NCBI RefSeq assembly: GCF_000376825.1
Contig: NZ_AQXW01000004.1
Location: 744,001 to 808,000, forward strand
Length of the DNA stretch: 64,000 bases
Reading direction: 5' to 3'
Source of the DNA: Demetria terragena DSM 11295
GTDB taxonomy: Bacteria; Actinomycetota; Actinomycetes; Actinomycetales; Dermatophilaceae
The notes beneath the pieces are model-generated. The model did no database searches, was not told the DNA's origin, and saw only the letters and a program-made list of their open reading frames with translations. Position 1 is the first letter of the stretch, and every line of letters begins with the position of its first letter. Positions 26,738-34,949 of this stretch are shown here, piece by piece. The position numbers and the translations under genes were made by a program.

Positions 26738-27684
26738 CCGGGCCTGCACGCGATCGGGAGCCTCGCGTCCCGTTAGTCCCGGCCTCCTATCTCATCCTCA
26801 CCCGGGAGAACGACGGCCAGCGCGAGGTGCTGCTGCAGTTGCGTCAGGGCACCGGGTTCATGGACGGCTGGTGGGCCTGCGGCGCCGCGGGGCACGTGGA
26901 GGCAGGCGAATCCGCAACGGCGGCAGTCATCGGTGAGGCGCTGGAGGAACTCGGAATTCAGATCACGGCCGACGCCCTCACCCCGATCACCACTCTGCAG
27001 CGCCACAGCCTGACCGGTTCGCCCGTCGAGCAGCGCGCCGACATTTTCTTCGCCTGCGAGCACTGGCTCGGAGAGCCAGGCATCATGGAGCCGGCCAAAA
27101 GCGCTGCCCTCCAATGGTTTCCGTTCAATCAACTACCCGAGCGATTAGTGCCCCACGAGCGACAGGTGCTCGAGGCCTACACGCGTGGCAAGGTCCCGGC
27201 CTACCTCCAGCGCGGCTTTGACCAAAGCCTCACCCTCGTCGCGGCACTCGGCCGCAACCGAGTCATTGGTGCCGACGGCACGATGCCCTGGCACCTCCCC
27301 GAAGACCTCCAGCACTTCAAGCAGACCACCCTCGGCGGCACCATGATCATGGGCCGATCGACCTGGGACGCGATCGGCCGCGCGCTGCCGGGGCGGTCCA
27401 CCATCGTGCTCACCCGCGAACGCAACTGGCAGGCCGACGGTGCGCTGGTCGCCCATTCACTGGCCGAGGCGCTGACCTGCGCTCCCGACACCGAGATCTT
27501 CGTCGTTGGAGGTGGCCAGATCTATCGCGAGGCCCTCCCCCTGGCGACCCGATTGGTGCTGACCGAGATCGACGCCGAGCCGCCAGGAGACACCACCTTC
27601 CCGGAGGTAGACCCCGCGAATTGGCATGAGGCCGAACGCATCCCACGCGATGGGTTCGCCTTCGTCACCTACCTGCAGTCCTGA
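26734..27684 (+). CDS. Nudix hydrolase-dihydrofolate reductase fusion
   Basis: The 316-residue protein joins two domains. Residues 12-150 are a Nudix domain: a box at 53-75 (start GHVEAGES) that keeps Gly53, Glu59, Glu68, Glu71, Glu72 and Gly74, but has Gly67 where the consensus Arg should be. Residues 166-316 are a complete [26 protein letters not shown] with catalytic Asp191, [12 protein letters not shown] and [14 protein letters not shown]. The DHFR half regenerates tetrahydrofolate for ThyA, whose gene overlaps by 4 nt. The Nudix half may clean nucleotide pools or remove pyrophosphate from dihydroneopterin triphosphate; neither is shown. The stop overlaps the convergent DUF3626 gene. Confidence 0.92.
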   Translation: MTGPARDREPRVPLVPASYLILTRENDGQREVLLQLRQGTGFMDGWWACGAAGHVEAGESATAAVIGEALEELGIQITADALTPITTLQRHSLTGSPVEQRADIFFACEHWLGEPGIMEPAKSAALQWFPFNQLPERLVPHERQVLEAYTRGKVPAYLQRGFDQSLTLVAALGRNRVIGADGTMPWHLPEDLQHFKQTTLGGTMIMGRSTWDAIGRALPGRSTIVLTRERNWQADGALVAHSLAEALTCAPDTEIFVVGGGQIYREALPLATRLVLTEIDAEPPGDTTFPEVDPANWHEAERIPRDGFAFVTYLQS

Positions 27685-28604
27685 GGGGTCCCGAACGCCA
27701 CCAGGTGGTGCCACAGATATTTCAGCTCCTGCAGCGCACGGGTCGCATCGCCGTAAGCCTCCCACCCGGAGCCACTTGAACGGACGATCTCGGCGGCGGC
27801 CCGGCCAATCAACTCAGCGTCAAGGCGTTGCCCGGTGCGAGCGAGTCGACGGTGGATGTCCATGGCCAGCAGTGGCGAGGTCCAGGTACGAAACGTTGGG
27901 TCCAGGAAGTCTGCGTCCACTTCTCGAGCCGGAGCCCACACGAGTTCTACGTCGTGACGGCGAGCCACGGCCTCGCCGAGGCCACCAATCTCGGTGTCCC
28001 GAAATGAGCCATCAAGCACCAGAGCCTGCACGTCCCGATCGAGACGCACGGTGGAGTGGATTTGTGCCTCAACATAAACGTCGAGCAGCTGCTCAGGCGG
28101 ACGCGGCTCGGCGCGCAACTCGGTCCAGGCCTCGTCGCGAGCGGCCATGAGGACCGCGCCGAGGTTTCCCCAGGTGCCATACGCGGTGGGCTCGGTGGCG
28201 CTGTCGCCCCAGGTGAATGTCGCTCGGTCCCGCAGATGGGGGCGCAGGATGAGATGGCTGGAACCAAAGCGTGGACAGCCGCCCCACGGATCAAGCGTCA
28301 GGCTCAGTGCTCCATAGCGAGGTCGCTCACCGGCAGCGGCGTGATCGTAGGCACCGCCGAACATCATGTGTTCCCAACGGGATCGGGCGCCGCCCATGAC
28401 TTCGTCGAGCCCACCAGCGGAGATTCCTGTTTCGAACTGAGTACGCACCTCTCCATCGTCGAGCAATGCCGCCAAGGTCGCGCGCCCGTCGCTCGCAATG
28501 CGGTCTGGGTGCAGATTGATCGTGAGCCGGGCAGTCTCCGGCGCATCACCACGCGAGGACTGTGCACGCACATAAGCCAGCGCCGCGTCCTGTGCGCGAG
28601 TCAT
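27669..28604 (-). CDS. DUF3626 family protein
   Basis: The 311-residue soluble protein fits DUF3626, of unknown function. Conserved-looking blocks are ARLTINLHPDR, RTQFETGISAGG, GARSRWEHMMFGGAYD, GSSHLILRPHLRDR, TFTWGDS and DVYVEAQIHSTVRL. The pattern of an early basic strand, a mid Ser/Gly strand and a late Glu-x-Gln on a strand recalls ADP-ribosyltransferase folds, but this is only inference. It is a single gene between the folate pair (convergent, 16-nt overlap) and the paa operon (same strand, 18 bp downstream of it), with no immunity-like partner next to it. Confidence 0.65.
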   Translation of the reverse strand: MTRAQDAALAYVRAQSSRGDAPETARLTINLHPDRIASDGRATLAALLDDGEVRTQFETGISAGGLDEVMGGARSRWEHMMFGGAYDHAAAGERPRYGALSLTLDPWGGCPRFGSSHLILRPHLRDRATFTWGDSATEPTAYGTWGNLGAVLMAARDEAWTELRAEPRPPEQLLDVYVEAQIHSTVRLDRDVQALVLDGSFRDTEIGGLGEAVARRHDVELVWAPAREVDADFLDPTFRTWTSPLLAMDIHRRLARTGQRLDAELIGRAAAEIVRSSGSGWEAYGDATRALQELKYLWHHLVAFGTPQDCR

Positions 28605-28622
28605 GGCCGACCGGATCCTGAT

Positions 28623-29744
28623 TCAGGCGTCGTAGTCGAGGGTGACCGTGTCCGTCACCGGGTGCGACTGGCAGGCCAGCACAATGCCCGCTGCGACCTC
28701 TTCGGGCTCGAGCGCGTAGTTGCGGTCCATAGTCACCTCGCCGTCAACGACGCGCGCCCGACAGGTTCCGCAGACACCGCCGGTACACGAGAAAGGTGCA
28801 TCCGGGCGTTCGCGAAGAGTCGCGGCGAGAACCGTTTCGGTCTTGGTTGGCATCGGCACCTGCGTGGTGCGGCCGTCCAGGTTGATCGTCACGACGGCCT
28901 CGGGCGGCGCGCTCAGGTCCGCGGCGATGACCGGCGGAGGCGTGGGCTTGCCATCGTCGTCGACGTGGAAAATCTCGTGATGAACGTGCTCATGGGCTAC
29001 TCCGCGCTGCTCCAGAAAGCCCTGTGCGTCCTCGACCATCCCGAACGGCCCACAGAGATACCACTCGGCCACGGAGTCGACCGGGACCAACGCACCGGTG
29101 ATGCGCTCTAGTCGGGCGGCGTCGATGCGGCCGGTGAACAGTTCGACGTCCCGCGGCTCTCGCGACAGCACGTGGATCAGGTGGAATCGTCCTGGATAGG
29201 CGTTCTTGAGATCTTCCAGTTCCTCCAAGAACATCACGGAGTCAGTTCGACGATTACCGAAGATTAGCGTCGCCCTCGATTGAGGCTCCTCCTCCAGCAC
29301 CGTGCGGAGCAGCGAAAGCACCGGAGTGATCCCGGTGCCGGCGGCAACCGCGACGTGATGGCGGCGAGCGTCGACGTCTGTGGGACAGGTAAAGGTCCCG
29401 AGGGGTGACATCACCTCGACCGTGTCGCCCACTTCAAGGGTGTCGTGCACCCAGGTCGACATGGCGCCGCCAAGCACTTTGCCGACTCCGACCCGAACCA
29501 CACCTCGCTCCCGGGCTTCCTTACGGGACAGGCAAATTGAGTACGACCGTCGCTCTTCTTGGCCATTGATCGTCGCCTTAAGGGTGAGATGCTGCCCGGG
29601 TTCAAAGGCGAACGTTTCGGCAAGCCCTGGTGGCACAGCGAAGGTGACCGCAACGGCGTCGTCGGTCAAAGTCTGCTTGTCCGCCACGACAAGTTCGTGG
29701 AATCGGGGACGGGTTCGTTTCGGCACGGAGGTCAGGAGCGACAT
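28623..29744 (-). CDS. paaE: Phenylacetyl-CoA epoxidase, reductase subunit PaaE
   Basis: PaaE feeds electrons from NADPH to the PaaABC epoxidase. The 373-residue protein has a ferredoxin-reductase FAD domain (RRSYSICLS), an NAD-binding domain (VAAGTGITPVLSLL), and a C-terminal plant-type 2Fe-2S domain with Cys residues in CTGGVCGTCRARV and a fourth downstream in LACQSHP. It is last in the paaABCDE operon, its ATG directly abutting the paaD stop. Confidence 0.96.
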   Translation of the reverse strand: MSLLTSVPKRTRPRFHELVVADKQTLTDDAVAVTFAVPPGLAETFAFEPGQHLTLKATINGQEERRSYSICLSRKEARERGVVRVGVGKVLGGAMSTWVHDTLEVGDTVEVMSPLGTFTCPTDVDARRHHVAVAAGTGITPVLSLLRTVLEEEPQSRATLIFGNRRTDSVMFLEELEDLKNAYPGRFHLIHVLSREPRDVELFTGRIDAARLERITGALVPVDSVAEWYLCGPFGMVEDAQGFLEQRGVAHEHVHHEIFHVDDDGKPTPPPVIAADLSAPPEAVVTINLDGRTTQVPMPTKTETVLAATLRERPDAPFSCTGGVCGTCRARVVDGEVTMDRNYALEPEEVAAGIVLACQSHPVTDTVTLDYDA

Positions 29745-30248
29745 TTAGATGGCCTTGAATTCTTCGAAGGGCTCGCGACAGGCAAGACAGCGACGAAGCG
29801 CCTTGCAAGACGTGCCACTAAATCGGGACAACTCCTCCGTTGCCGCGCTGCCACACTGTGGGCATTCCACCTGACGGATCGTCAACGACAAGCCCACCGA
29901 CTGCTGAGGACGCTGACCGGGAGGCGCAATCCCGAAGTGCCGCAGCGCTTCTCGGCCTTCCTCGGTCATCCAGTCAGTCGTCCATTCCGGGGTGAGCTGA
30001 TGGGTCACTACCGCCGTGAGGTGGTGCGTACGGGCCACATGAGCGATTCGATCGCGGATAGCTTCCATCGCCGGACAGCCGGAATAGGTCGGCGTGATGA
30101 CGACCTGCAGTTCGTCGCCGACCACTTCGGCCGAGCGCAGGATTCCCAGGTCGGCGATCGTGATGACGGGAACCTCGGGATCGGGGATCTGTGCGACCTC
30201 CGCCACGATCTCCGATGCCATCTCACATCTGGTCACTGTGGTCACCAC
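29745..30248 (-). CDS. paaD: Phenylacetyl-CoA epoxidase assembly protein PaaD
   Basis: PaaD is a MIP18/SufT-like protein thought to help metallocentre assembly in the PaaABCE complex. The 167-residue product has the DUF59 core (IPDPEVPVITIADLGILR, TPTYSGCPAMEAI) and a C-terminal zinc-ribbon-like tail with paired Cys (CPQCG, CLACR). The GTG at 30248 overlaps the paaC stop and has GGGAG upstream; a later ATG at 30221 is an alternative start that would still keep the core. Confidence 0.92.
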   Translation of the reverse strand: MVTTVTRCEMASEIVAEVAQIPDPEVPVITIADLGILRSAEVVGDELQVVITPTYSGCPAMEAIRDRIAHVARTHHLTAVVTHQLTPEWTTDWMTEEGREALRHFGIAPPGQRPQQSVGLSLTIRQVECPQCGSAATEELSRFSGTSCKALRRCLACREPFEEFKAI

Positions 30249-31081
30249 GTGGCTCCCGGGTGGGAACGGGCAATGTGCTGCATCTCCGCGAGCAAGTAGC
30301 CCATCACTGACGAATGCACGCCGTCCCGGCCGCCCCGGGACCGCCAGCGGGGCGTCTCAGGCACCGTCAGGGTTGCCTTCCCGATCAGATCATTGACTTC
30401 GCTCACGACCGCTTCGCGCAGCGACGAGGGCAGGACGCCAGCACCCGACTCGCTCGCCGCGACCGACACTGCGTCGTCATCGAAAATCTCTGCTACATAA
30501 GGCGATACGGCTTGTATGGATGCCTGCATCCGCCGGTGGGATTCGTCAGTTCCGTCGCCCAAGCGCAGTACCCATTGCCGGGCGTGATCCCGGTGGTAGG
30601 TGACCTCCTTCAGGGCCTTACGCGCCACACCGGCAATGACCTGGTCGGTCGATGAGGTCAGCGCGGCATATAGGTGACATTGGTAGGTCGAGAAGGTCAG
30701 CAGTCGAGCCATCTCGAAGCCGAAACCTTGCGCATCACCGGCAATCTCAAACTGGTCCTGCTCGACCAGATGTAGATTCCGGAACTGTCGTTCGTCGCGG
30801 AAGTAGGCGAGGTCGTCCTCAGAGCGCTGGGTGCCATCAAGTTCACCGGACCGGGTCAGCAGGGCGCGCGCCTGACCGAGCAAGTCGAGGCCGATGTTCC
30901 CCAATGCCATGTCTTCCTCGATCTGAGGTGCTCGCGAGATCCATCCGCCGAGTCGTTGAGCGTAGATGAGCGCGTCATCACCCAAGTTCAGGCAGTAATG
31001 GGCGTGGGTCTCGACAGGCTCGACAGGCTCGACCGGCGTTGGCGGCTCGACCGGCGTTGGCGGCTCAACCGGCGTGGTCAC
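30242..31081 (-). CDS. paaC: Phenylacetyl-CoA epoxidase subunit PaaC, with repeat-derived N-terminus
   Basis: PaaC is the structural partner of the di-iron subunit PaaA. The 279-residue protein has a normal PaaC body from about residue 26 (AHYCLNLGDDALIYAQRLGGWISRAP onward in part, FLRDERQFRN-like contacts seen as YFRDERQFRNLHLVE). Residues 3-25 are an unusual Pro-Val-Glu repeat encoded by an 18-bp tandem repeat at 31008-31076; this is not part of the family domain. The start at 31081 overlaps the paaB stop. If translation began later, no good alternative start is apparent before the core. Confidence 0.93.
   Translation of the reverse strand: MTTPVEPPTPVEPPTPVEPVEPVETHAHYCLNLGDDALIYAQRLGGWISRAPQIEEDMALGNIGLDLLGQARALLTRSGELDGTQRSEDDLAYFRDERQFRNLHLVEQDQFEIAGDAQGFGFEMARLLTFSTYQCHLYAALTSSTDQVIAGVARKALKEVTYHRDHARQWVLRLGDGTDESHRRMQASIQAVSPYVAEIFDDDAVSVAASESGAGVLPSSLREAVVSEVNDLIGKATLTVPETPRWRSRGGRDGVHSSVMGYLLAEMQHIARSHPGATW
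31008..31076. repeat. 18-bp tandem repeat inside paaC
   Basis: Three units beginning CTCGACCGGCG or CTCAACCGGCG start at 31028, 31046 and 31064, preceded by two GCTCGACAG-like partial units. Unit length is 18 bp, so the reading frame is kept; the coding strand gives Pro-Val-Glu units. The same unit occurs in pnp, and a related one in soxA. Confidence 0.8.
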
Positions 31082-31365
31082 AGGTACTCCACGTCATCAG
31101 GGACGTCATAGAACGTCGGGTGCCGATAGACCTTGTCGGCGGCCGGGTCGAAGAACGAGTCGCGTTCGTCAGGGCTGCTGGCGGTGATCGATTCGGCCGG
31201 GATGACCCAGATCGAGACGCCCTCTTGGCGACGGGTGTAGACATCGCGAGCGTTGCGGAGCGCCATCTGCGCATCAGGTGCGTGCAGCGATCCGGCGTGG
31301 ACATGTGACAGACCGCGCTTGGCGCGAACAAACACCTCCCAGAGGGGCCAGCTCTGCTCACTCAC
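31078..31365 (-). CDS. paaB: Phenylacetyl-CoA epoxidase subunit PaaB
   Basis: PaaB is the small bridging subunit of the PaaABCE complex. The 95-residue product shows the family's [21 protein letters not shown]-terminus, an [20 protein letters not shown] core and a C-terminal [13 protein letters not shown] motif. It lies between paaA and paaC with 4-nt overlaps on both sides. Confidence 0.97.
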   Translation of the reverse strand: MSEQSWPLWEVFVRAKRGLSHVHAGSLHAPDAQMALRNARDVYTRRQEGVSIWVIPAESITASSPDERDSFFDPAADKVYRHPTFYDVPDDVEYL

Positions 31366-32402
31366 GCCGCACTCTCCTGCAGTTTGTGTTGCTTGGTGGC
31401 GTAGGCCGTCGCGGCCTCACGAACCCAACTGCCGTCCTCGTGCGCACGCACTCGATGCTCCAGTCGCTGACTGTTACAGGGACCGTCGCCCTTGAGGATC
31501 CGCCAGAACTCGTCCCAGTCGATATCGCCGAAATCCCAGTGACCGCGCTCTTCGTTCCACCGCAGATCAGGGTCGGGCAGCGCGAGGCCGAGTTTCTGTG
31601 CCTGCGGAACCATCATGTCGATGAACCGTTGACGCAGGTCGTCATTGCTAAATCTCTTGATCCCCCAGGCCATCGACTGTGCCGTATGCCCACCGCTGGC
31701 GGCCTCGCCGGTGTCGGGTGGGCCAAACATCATCAACGCGGGCCACCACCACCGATTCGCGGCGTCCTGGGCCATTTCTCGCTGGGCATCCGTACCCCGG
31801 GCGAGGGTCCACAAGATCTCAAAGCCCTGCCGCTGGTGGAAGGATTCTTCCTTGCAGACACGCACCATCGCGCGAGCGTAAGGGCCATAAGAACAACGGC
31901 ACAGCGGTACCTGATTCATGATCGCGGCGCCGTCGACGAGCCACCCGATGGCACCGGCGTCGGCCCAGGTCGCGGTGGGATAGTTAAAGATCGATGAGTA
32001 TTTCTGGCGGCCGCTATGCAACTTGTCGAGCAGCTCGCTGCGGTCAACGCCGAGAGTTTCTGCCGCGCTGTAGAGGTAGAGCCCGTGGCCCGCTTCGTCC
32101 TGCACCTTGGCCATGAGAATCGCCTTGCGACGCAGCGAGGGCGCCCTACTGATCCAGTTGCCTTCCGGCTGCATGCCGATGATCTCCGAATGGGCATGCT
32201 GGGCAATTTGACGGATCAGGGTTTGCCGATATTCCTCGGGCATCTCATCACGTGGCTCAATGCGCTGCTCGGCGGCGATCAGCGCATCAAACGAGCCCGC
32301 ATCGGCGGGCGTACTACGACGTCCGAGGTCTTGCTCCTCCGGCGCCATGGTCTCCGCCGCGTTGAGTGGCTCGTCAGGGTCCACGAAGTCGTTACCGTAC
32401 AT
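31362..32402 (-). CDS. paaA: Phenylacetyl-CoA epoxidase catalytic subunit PaaA
   Basis: PaaA carries the di-iron centre that epoxidises the ring of phenylacetyl-CoA. The 346-residue product (ATG at 32402) shows the ferritin-like Glu/His ligands in [32 protein letters not shown] and later [14 protein letters not shown], plus the substrate-pocket [10 protein letters not shown] region. An in-frame upstream start at 32447 would add 15 unconserved residues and overlap the palindrome at 32440-32456. It is first in the operon; no PaaZ ring-opening or PaaK CoA-ligase gene is present in the window. Confidence 0.97.
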   Translation of the reverse strand: MYGNDFVDPDEPLNAAETMAPEEQDLGRRSTPADAGSFDALIAAEQRIEPRDEMPEEYRQTLIRQIAQHAHSEIIGMQPEGNWISRAPSLRRKAILMAKVQDEAGHGLYLYSAAETLGVDRSELLDKLHSGRQKYSSIFNYPTATWADAGAIGWLVDGAAIMNQVPLCRCSYGPYARAMVRVCKEESFHQRQGFEILWTLARGTDAQREMAQDAANRWWWPALMMFGPPDTGEAASGGHTAQSMAWGIKRFSNDDLRQRFIDMMVPQAQKLGLALPDPDLRWNEERGHWDFGDIDWDEFWRILKGDGPCNSQRLEHRVRAHEDGSWVREAATAYATKQHKLQESAA

Positions 32403-32439
32403 ATCCCCATCATGGTGCTTGTTACAGATTTTTGCAAGG

Positions 32440-32456
32440 TGACACACAAAGTGTCA
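32440..32456. promoter_or_regulatory. Inverted repeat upstream of paaA
   Basis: TGACAC-acaaa-GTGTCA is a 6-bp perfect inverted repeat 38 bp upstream of the paaA start and 30 bp from the divergent GNAT gene. Its size and place fit an operator controlling the paa operon, but no paa regulator gene is in the window. Confidence 0.4.
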
Positions 32457-32485
32457 TAGCCGATAGCGATTGCCAGAATGCGGGA

Positions 32486-33019
32486 GTGACGACTTCCCCC
32501 ACGCCTGATGTCGCCGTACGCACCGCTCGGGCCGCCGACGCCGACGGAATGGGCGCCGTGCAAGCCCACGCCTGGCGGGATGGACTAGCCGACACACTGC
32601 CAGCCCCGGTCCTCGAACAATTCGACGCGACGACCTTCGCCGAGACCTGGCGATCCTCCCTGACCGAGCCGCCAACACCTACACATCGCGCGCTGGTGGC
32701 GACCGACGCGGGCACGATCGTCGGGCTCACCGCCGTTGGCCCCACGGACGAGCCGACGGTTGGCGAACTGCTCCTGCTCTGCGTCTCCCCCGAGTCTCGG
32801 CGCATCGGCCATGGTTCTCGCCTGCTCAACGCGGCCGTGGATACCTTGCGCGCCAACGACTTTCGTGAATTGGTGTGCTGGGTTCCCCTCCCGGACGAGG
32901 CCACCCAAGCCTTCATCCGCGAGGCCGGGCTTGCACCCGATGGGGCCTACCGCGACCGGGTGATCGACGACTCATTGACCCTGCGGGAGATCCGTTTGGG
33001 TGCGACGATCGACTCGTGA
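32486..33019 (+). CDS. GNAT family N-acetyltransferase
   Basis: The 177-residue protein matches the GNAT fold: N-terminal VRTARAADADGMGAVQAHAW, the acetyl-CoA-binding LLCVSPESRRIGHGSRLLNAA (R/Q-x-x-G-x-G/A motif) and a C-terminal FIREAGLAPDGAYRDR. Substrate unknown. A GTG at 32486 with GGGA just upstream is the likeliest start; earlier in-frame starts run into the paa promoter region. Its stop overlaps the azlC start (GTGA). Confidence 0.88.
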   Translation: MTTSPTPDVAVRTARAADADGMGAVQAHAWRDGLADTLPAPVLEQFDATTFAETWRSSLTEPPTPTHRALVATDAGTIVGLTAVGPTDEPTVGELLLLCVSPESRRIGHGSRLLNAAVDTLRANDFRELVCWVPLPDEATQAFIREAGLAPDGAYRDRVIDDSLTLREIRLGATIDS

Positions 33020-33738
33020 GCGATACACACCAGTCGCCCCACGCCACCCCAGACCGGCGACGTGCGGTCTGGCGCCAGGGTCTATCGGTCGCCATCGCCA
33101 CGGGTGCGTACGGCATCAGTTTTGGCGCACTCGGCATCGCCTCCGGGCTCGACATCCCGCAAACCCTGGTGCTGTCCTTGCTGCTGTTCAGTGGTGGGTC
33201 GCAGTTCGCACTCGCCGGAGTCCTGGGTGCCGGCGGGACAGGGGTTGCAGCTGTCGCCACCTCGAGTCTGCTCGGAATCCGCAACGGGCTGTACGGACTT
33301 CAAGTCAGCCGTCTGCTCGCCGCCCGCGGTTGGCGACGGCTGCTCGCCGCACACCTGACCATCGACGAATCCACGGCAGTCGCCATCGGTCAGCCCGAAC
33401 GCGAGATGTCTCGGCTGGGGTTCTGGGTGACCGGCGGCGGGGTGTTCATCGGCTGGAATCTCACCACGCTTGCGGGGGCCCTGCTGGGGTCGACATTGGG
33501 TGAGCCAGAGGCGTACGGGCTCGATGCAGCCGCGGTCGCGGCATTCTGCGCGTTGCTGTGGCCCCGACTCAGCGACACCACGACGCGTTTGGTCGCGGTG
33601 GCCGCCGCCGGAATCGCCTTAGGGCTCTCTCCCGCAACCCCCGCCGGCGTACCCGTGCTGGCCGGGGCGATGGCCGCTCTGGTCGTCGGAGCAATCCCGC
33701 GGCGCTCTCGGCCATCGAATGCCGCAGGTGCGGCATGA
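33016..33738 (+). CDS. azlC: AzlC-type branched-chain amino acid exporter, large subunit
   Basis: With AzlD it forms a LIV-E type exporter of branched-chain amino acids. The 240-residue protein has roughly seven hydrophobic segments and the family's GLSVAIATGAYGISFGALGIASGL start, LLLFSGGSQFALAGVL and SSLLGIRNGLYGLQVS. The GTG start at 33016 overlaps the GNAT stop; azlD starts inside its own stop codon. Confidence 0.93.
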   Translation: MSDTHQSPHATPDRRRAVWRQGLSVAIATGAYGISFGALGIASGLDIPQTLVLSLLLFSGGSQFALAGVLGAGGTGVAAVATSSLLGIRNGLYGLQVSRLLAARGWRRLLAAHLTIDESTAVAIGQPEREMSRLGFWVTGGGVFIGWNLTTLAGALLGSTLGEPEAYGLDAAAVAAFCALLWPRLSDTTTRLVAVAAAGIALGLSPATPAGVPVLAGAMAALVVGAIPRRSRPSNAAGAA

Positions 33739-34049
33739 GCACCTGGACCACGGTCCTACTCGCCTGCGGATTGGCCTACGCACTCAAGCTGGCGGGATTC
33801 CTGGTGCCCGCGAACCTGCTCGATGGCCCGGTCATTTCCCGGATGGTGCGACTGCTTCCCGTGGCCCTTCTTGCGGCCCTCATCGCCGTCCAGGCGTTCG
33901 CTGGCGACGGGGGCGCGCTCGTCGTCGATGCGCGGGCCGCGGGCCTCGGCGTCGCGATCATCGCACTCGCCCTGCGGGCGCCCTTCCTGATCGTTGTCAT
34001 TGCGGCAGCGGCCACGGCAGCCGCATTGCGCGCCTTCGGGATCGGTTGA
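33735..34049 (+). CDS. azlD: AzlD-type branched-chain amino acid exporter, small subunit
   Basis: This 104-residue hydrophobic protein has four predicted helices and the AzlD features ACGLAYALKLAGFLVP and RMVRLLPVALLAALIAVQAF. It is the obligate partner of AzlC, whose gene overlaps by 4 nt (ATGA). It converges on the GntR regulator gene, whose stop is 9 nt away. Confidence 0.93.
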   Translation: MSTWTTVLLACGLAYALKLAGFLVPANLLDGPVISRMVRLLPVALLAALIAVQAFAGDGGALVVDARAAGLGVAIIALALRAPFLIVVIAAAATAAALRAFGIG

Positions 34050-34058
34050 GCCAGAACG

Positions 34059-34859
34059 CTACTCGGCGGCGTTGGGCCTTGAAGGATTTGCCGAACGATC
34101 CTGGAGCGTTGGCATCCTGCCGTACGCCGACCGGATATGGGATTCCACCAACTCCGCAGCCCCGGCTGCGTCTCCGGCTTCCATGGCAGCCAGGATCGCG
34201 TGATGTTCTTGCCGTAGCAGCGCCCGCACCACAGTCCAGTCCTCTAGACCTTGCAGGCCGCGCTGAATGGGCAGTTTCATCGACTCACGGATCGCGATGG
34301 TCAGGTCGGTGACGAGTCGATTCTGACCAAGCTCGGCAAGCGCCACATGGAATTCGGTGTCGCGCGCATTGAACTCGGCAATTGAAAGGTTGTCGTCGTC
34401 CATCGCCTCGACGATCTCCCGCAGACCAGGGAGTTCACCCACCTCGACCTCAGCACAGCCAAGTTGGGCAGATAGCCGCTCGAGGCTGACCCGCACCTCC
34501 GTGACATCGGCCGCTGGAAAGTTGCCGAGCGCCACATGCAGCCGAAGCAGCCTGGTCAGCGCAAAGTCCGGGACCCCGGTAATGGTCGTCCCGCCCGCGG
34601 CACCTGCCCCCACGCTGCTGCGCACGACGCCAGACGCCTGCAACGTGCGGACCGCCTCGCGCACTGCCGAGCGCCCAACACCCAACTGCGCGGCCAGGTC
34701 TCGCTCGGCTGGGAGGAGGTCGCCGACCGCCAGTTCACCATCAAGGATGCGCTGCTCGACCCACTCCACGACCAACTCCCAGGCGCGCGGGGCCCGCCGT
34801 GCGGAGTTCTCATCGAGCGGGGCTGGCGTCGGGCTCACGCACTGAGGGTAAAGGCACAT
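34059..34859 (-). CDS. lldR: FCD-type GntR regulator, probable lactate-responsive LldR
   Basis: The 266-residue protein has an N-terminal winged helix-turn-helix (LAAQLGVGRSAVREAVRTLQASGVV) and a C-terminal FCD ligand-binding domain with metal-binding Asp/His positions (FNARDTEFHVALAELG, HHAILAAMEAGDAAGAAELVESHI). It is divergent from the lactate permease and lutABC, and its promoter region holds two palindromes, so control of L-lactate use is the likeliest role. The ATG at 34859 has GGAGG upstream; a GTG at 34838 is a possible alternative. Confidence 0.85.
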   Translation of the reverse strand: MCLYPQCVSPTPAPLDENSARRAPRAWELVVEWVEQRILDGELAVGDLLPAERDLAAQLGVGRSAVREAVRTLQASGVVRSSVGAGAAGGTTITGVPDFALTRLLRLHVALGNFPAADVTEVRVSLERLSAQLGCAEVEVGELPGLREIVEAMDDDNLSIAEFNARDTEFHVALAELGQNRLVTDLTIAIRESMKLPIQRGLQGLEDWTVVRALLRQEHHAILAAMEAGDAAGAAELVESHIRSAYGRMPTLQDRSANPSRPNAAE

Positions 34860-34902
34860 GAAGCACTACGCCTCCCTTGACGACTCCACTCACGACTCAT
34901 AT

Positions 34903-34930
34903 GGTGTGCGTCACACCTAATGGTCTGACC
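34903..34930. promoter_or_regulatory. Double operator between lldR and the lactate genes
   Basis: GGTGTG-cgt-CACACC (34903-34917) is followed by TGGTCTGACC (34921-34930), whose core GGTC-T-GACC is palindromic and fits the TnGTnnnAC pattern of FadR-group GntR operators. Both lie within 50 bp of the lctP start, as expected for LldR control. Confidence 0.55.
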
Positions 34931-34949
34931 TTTCTGCCCCGGAGTCACC

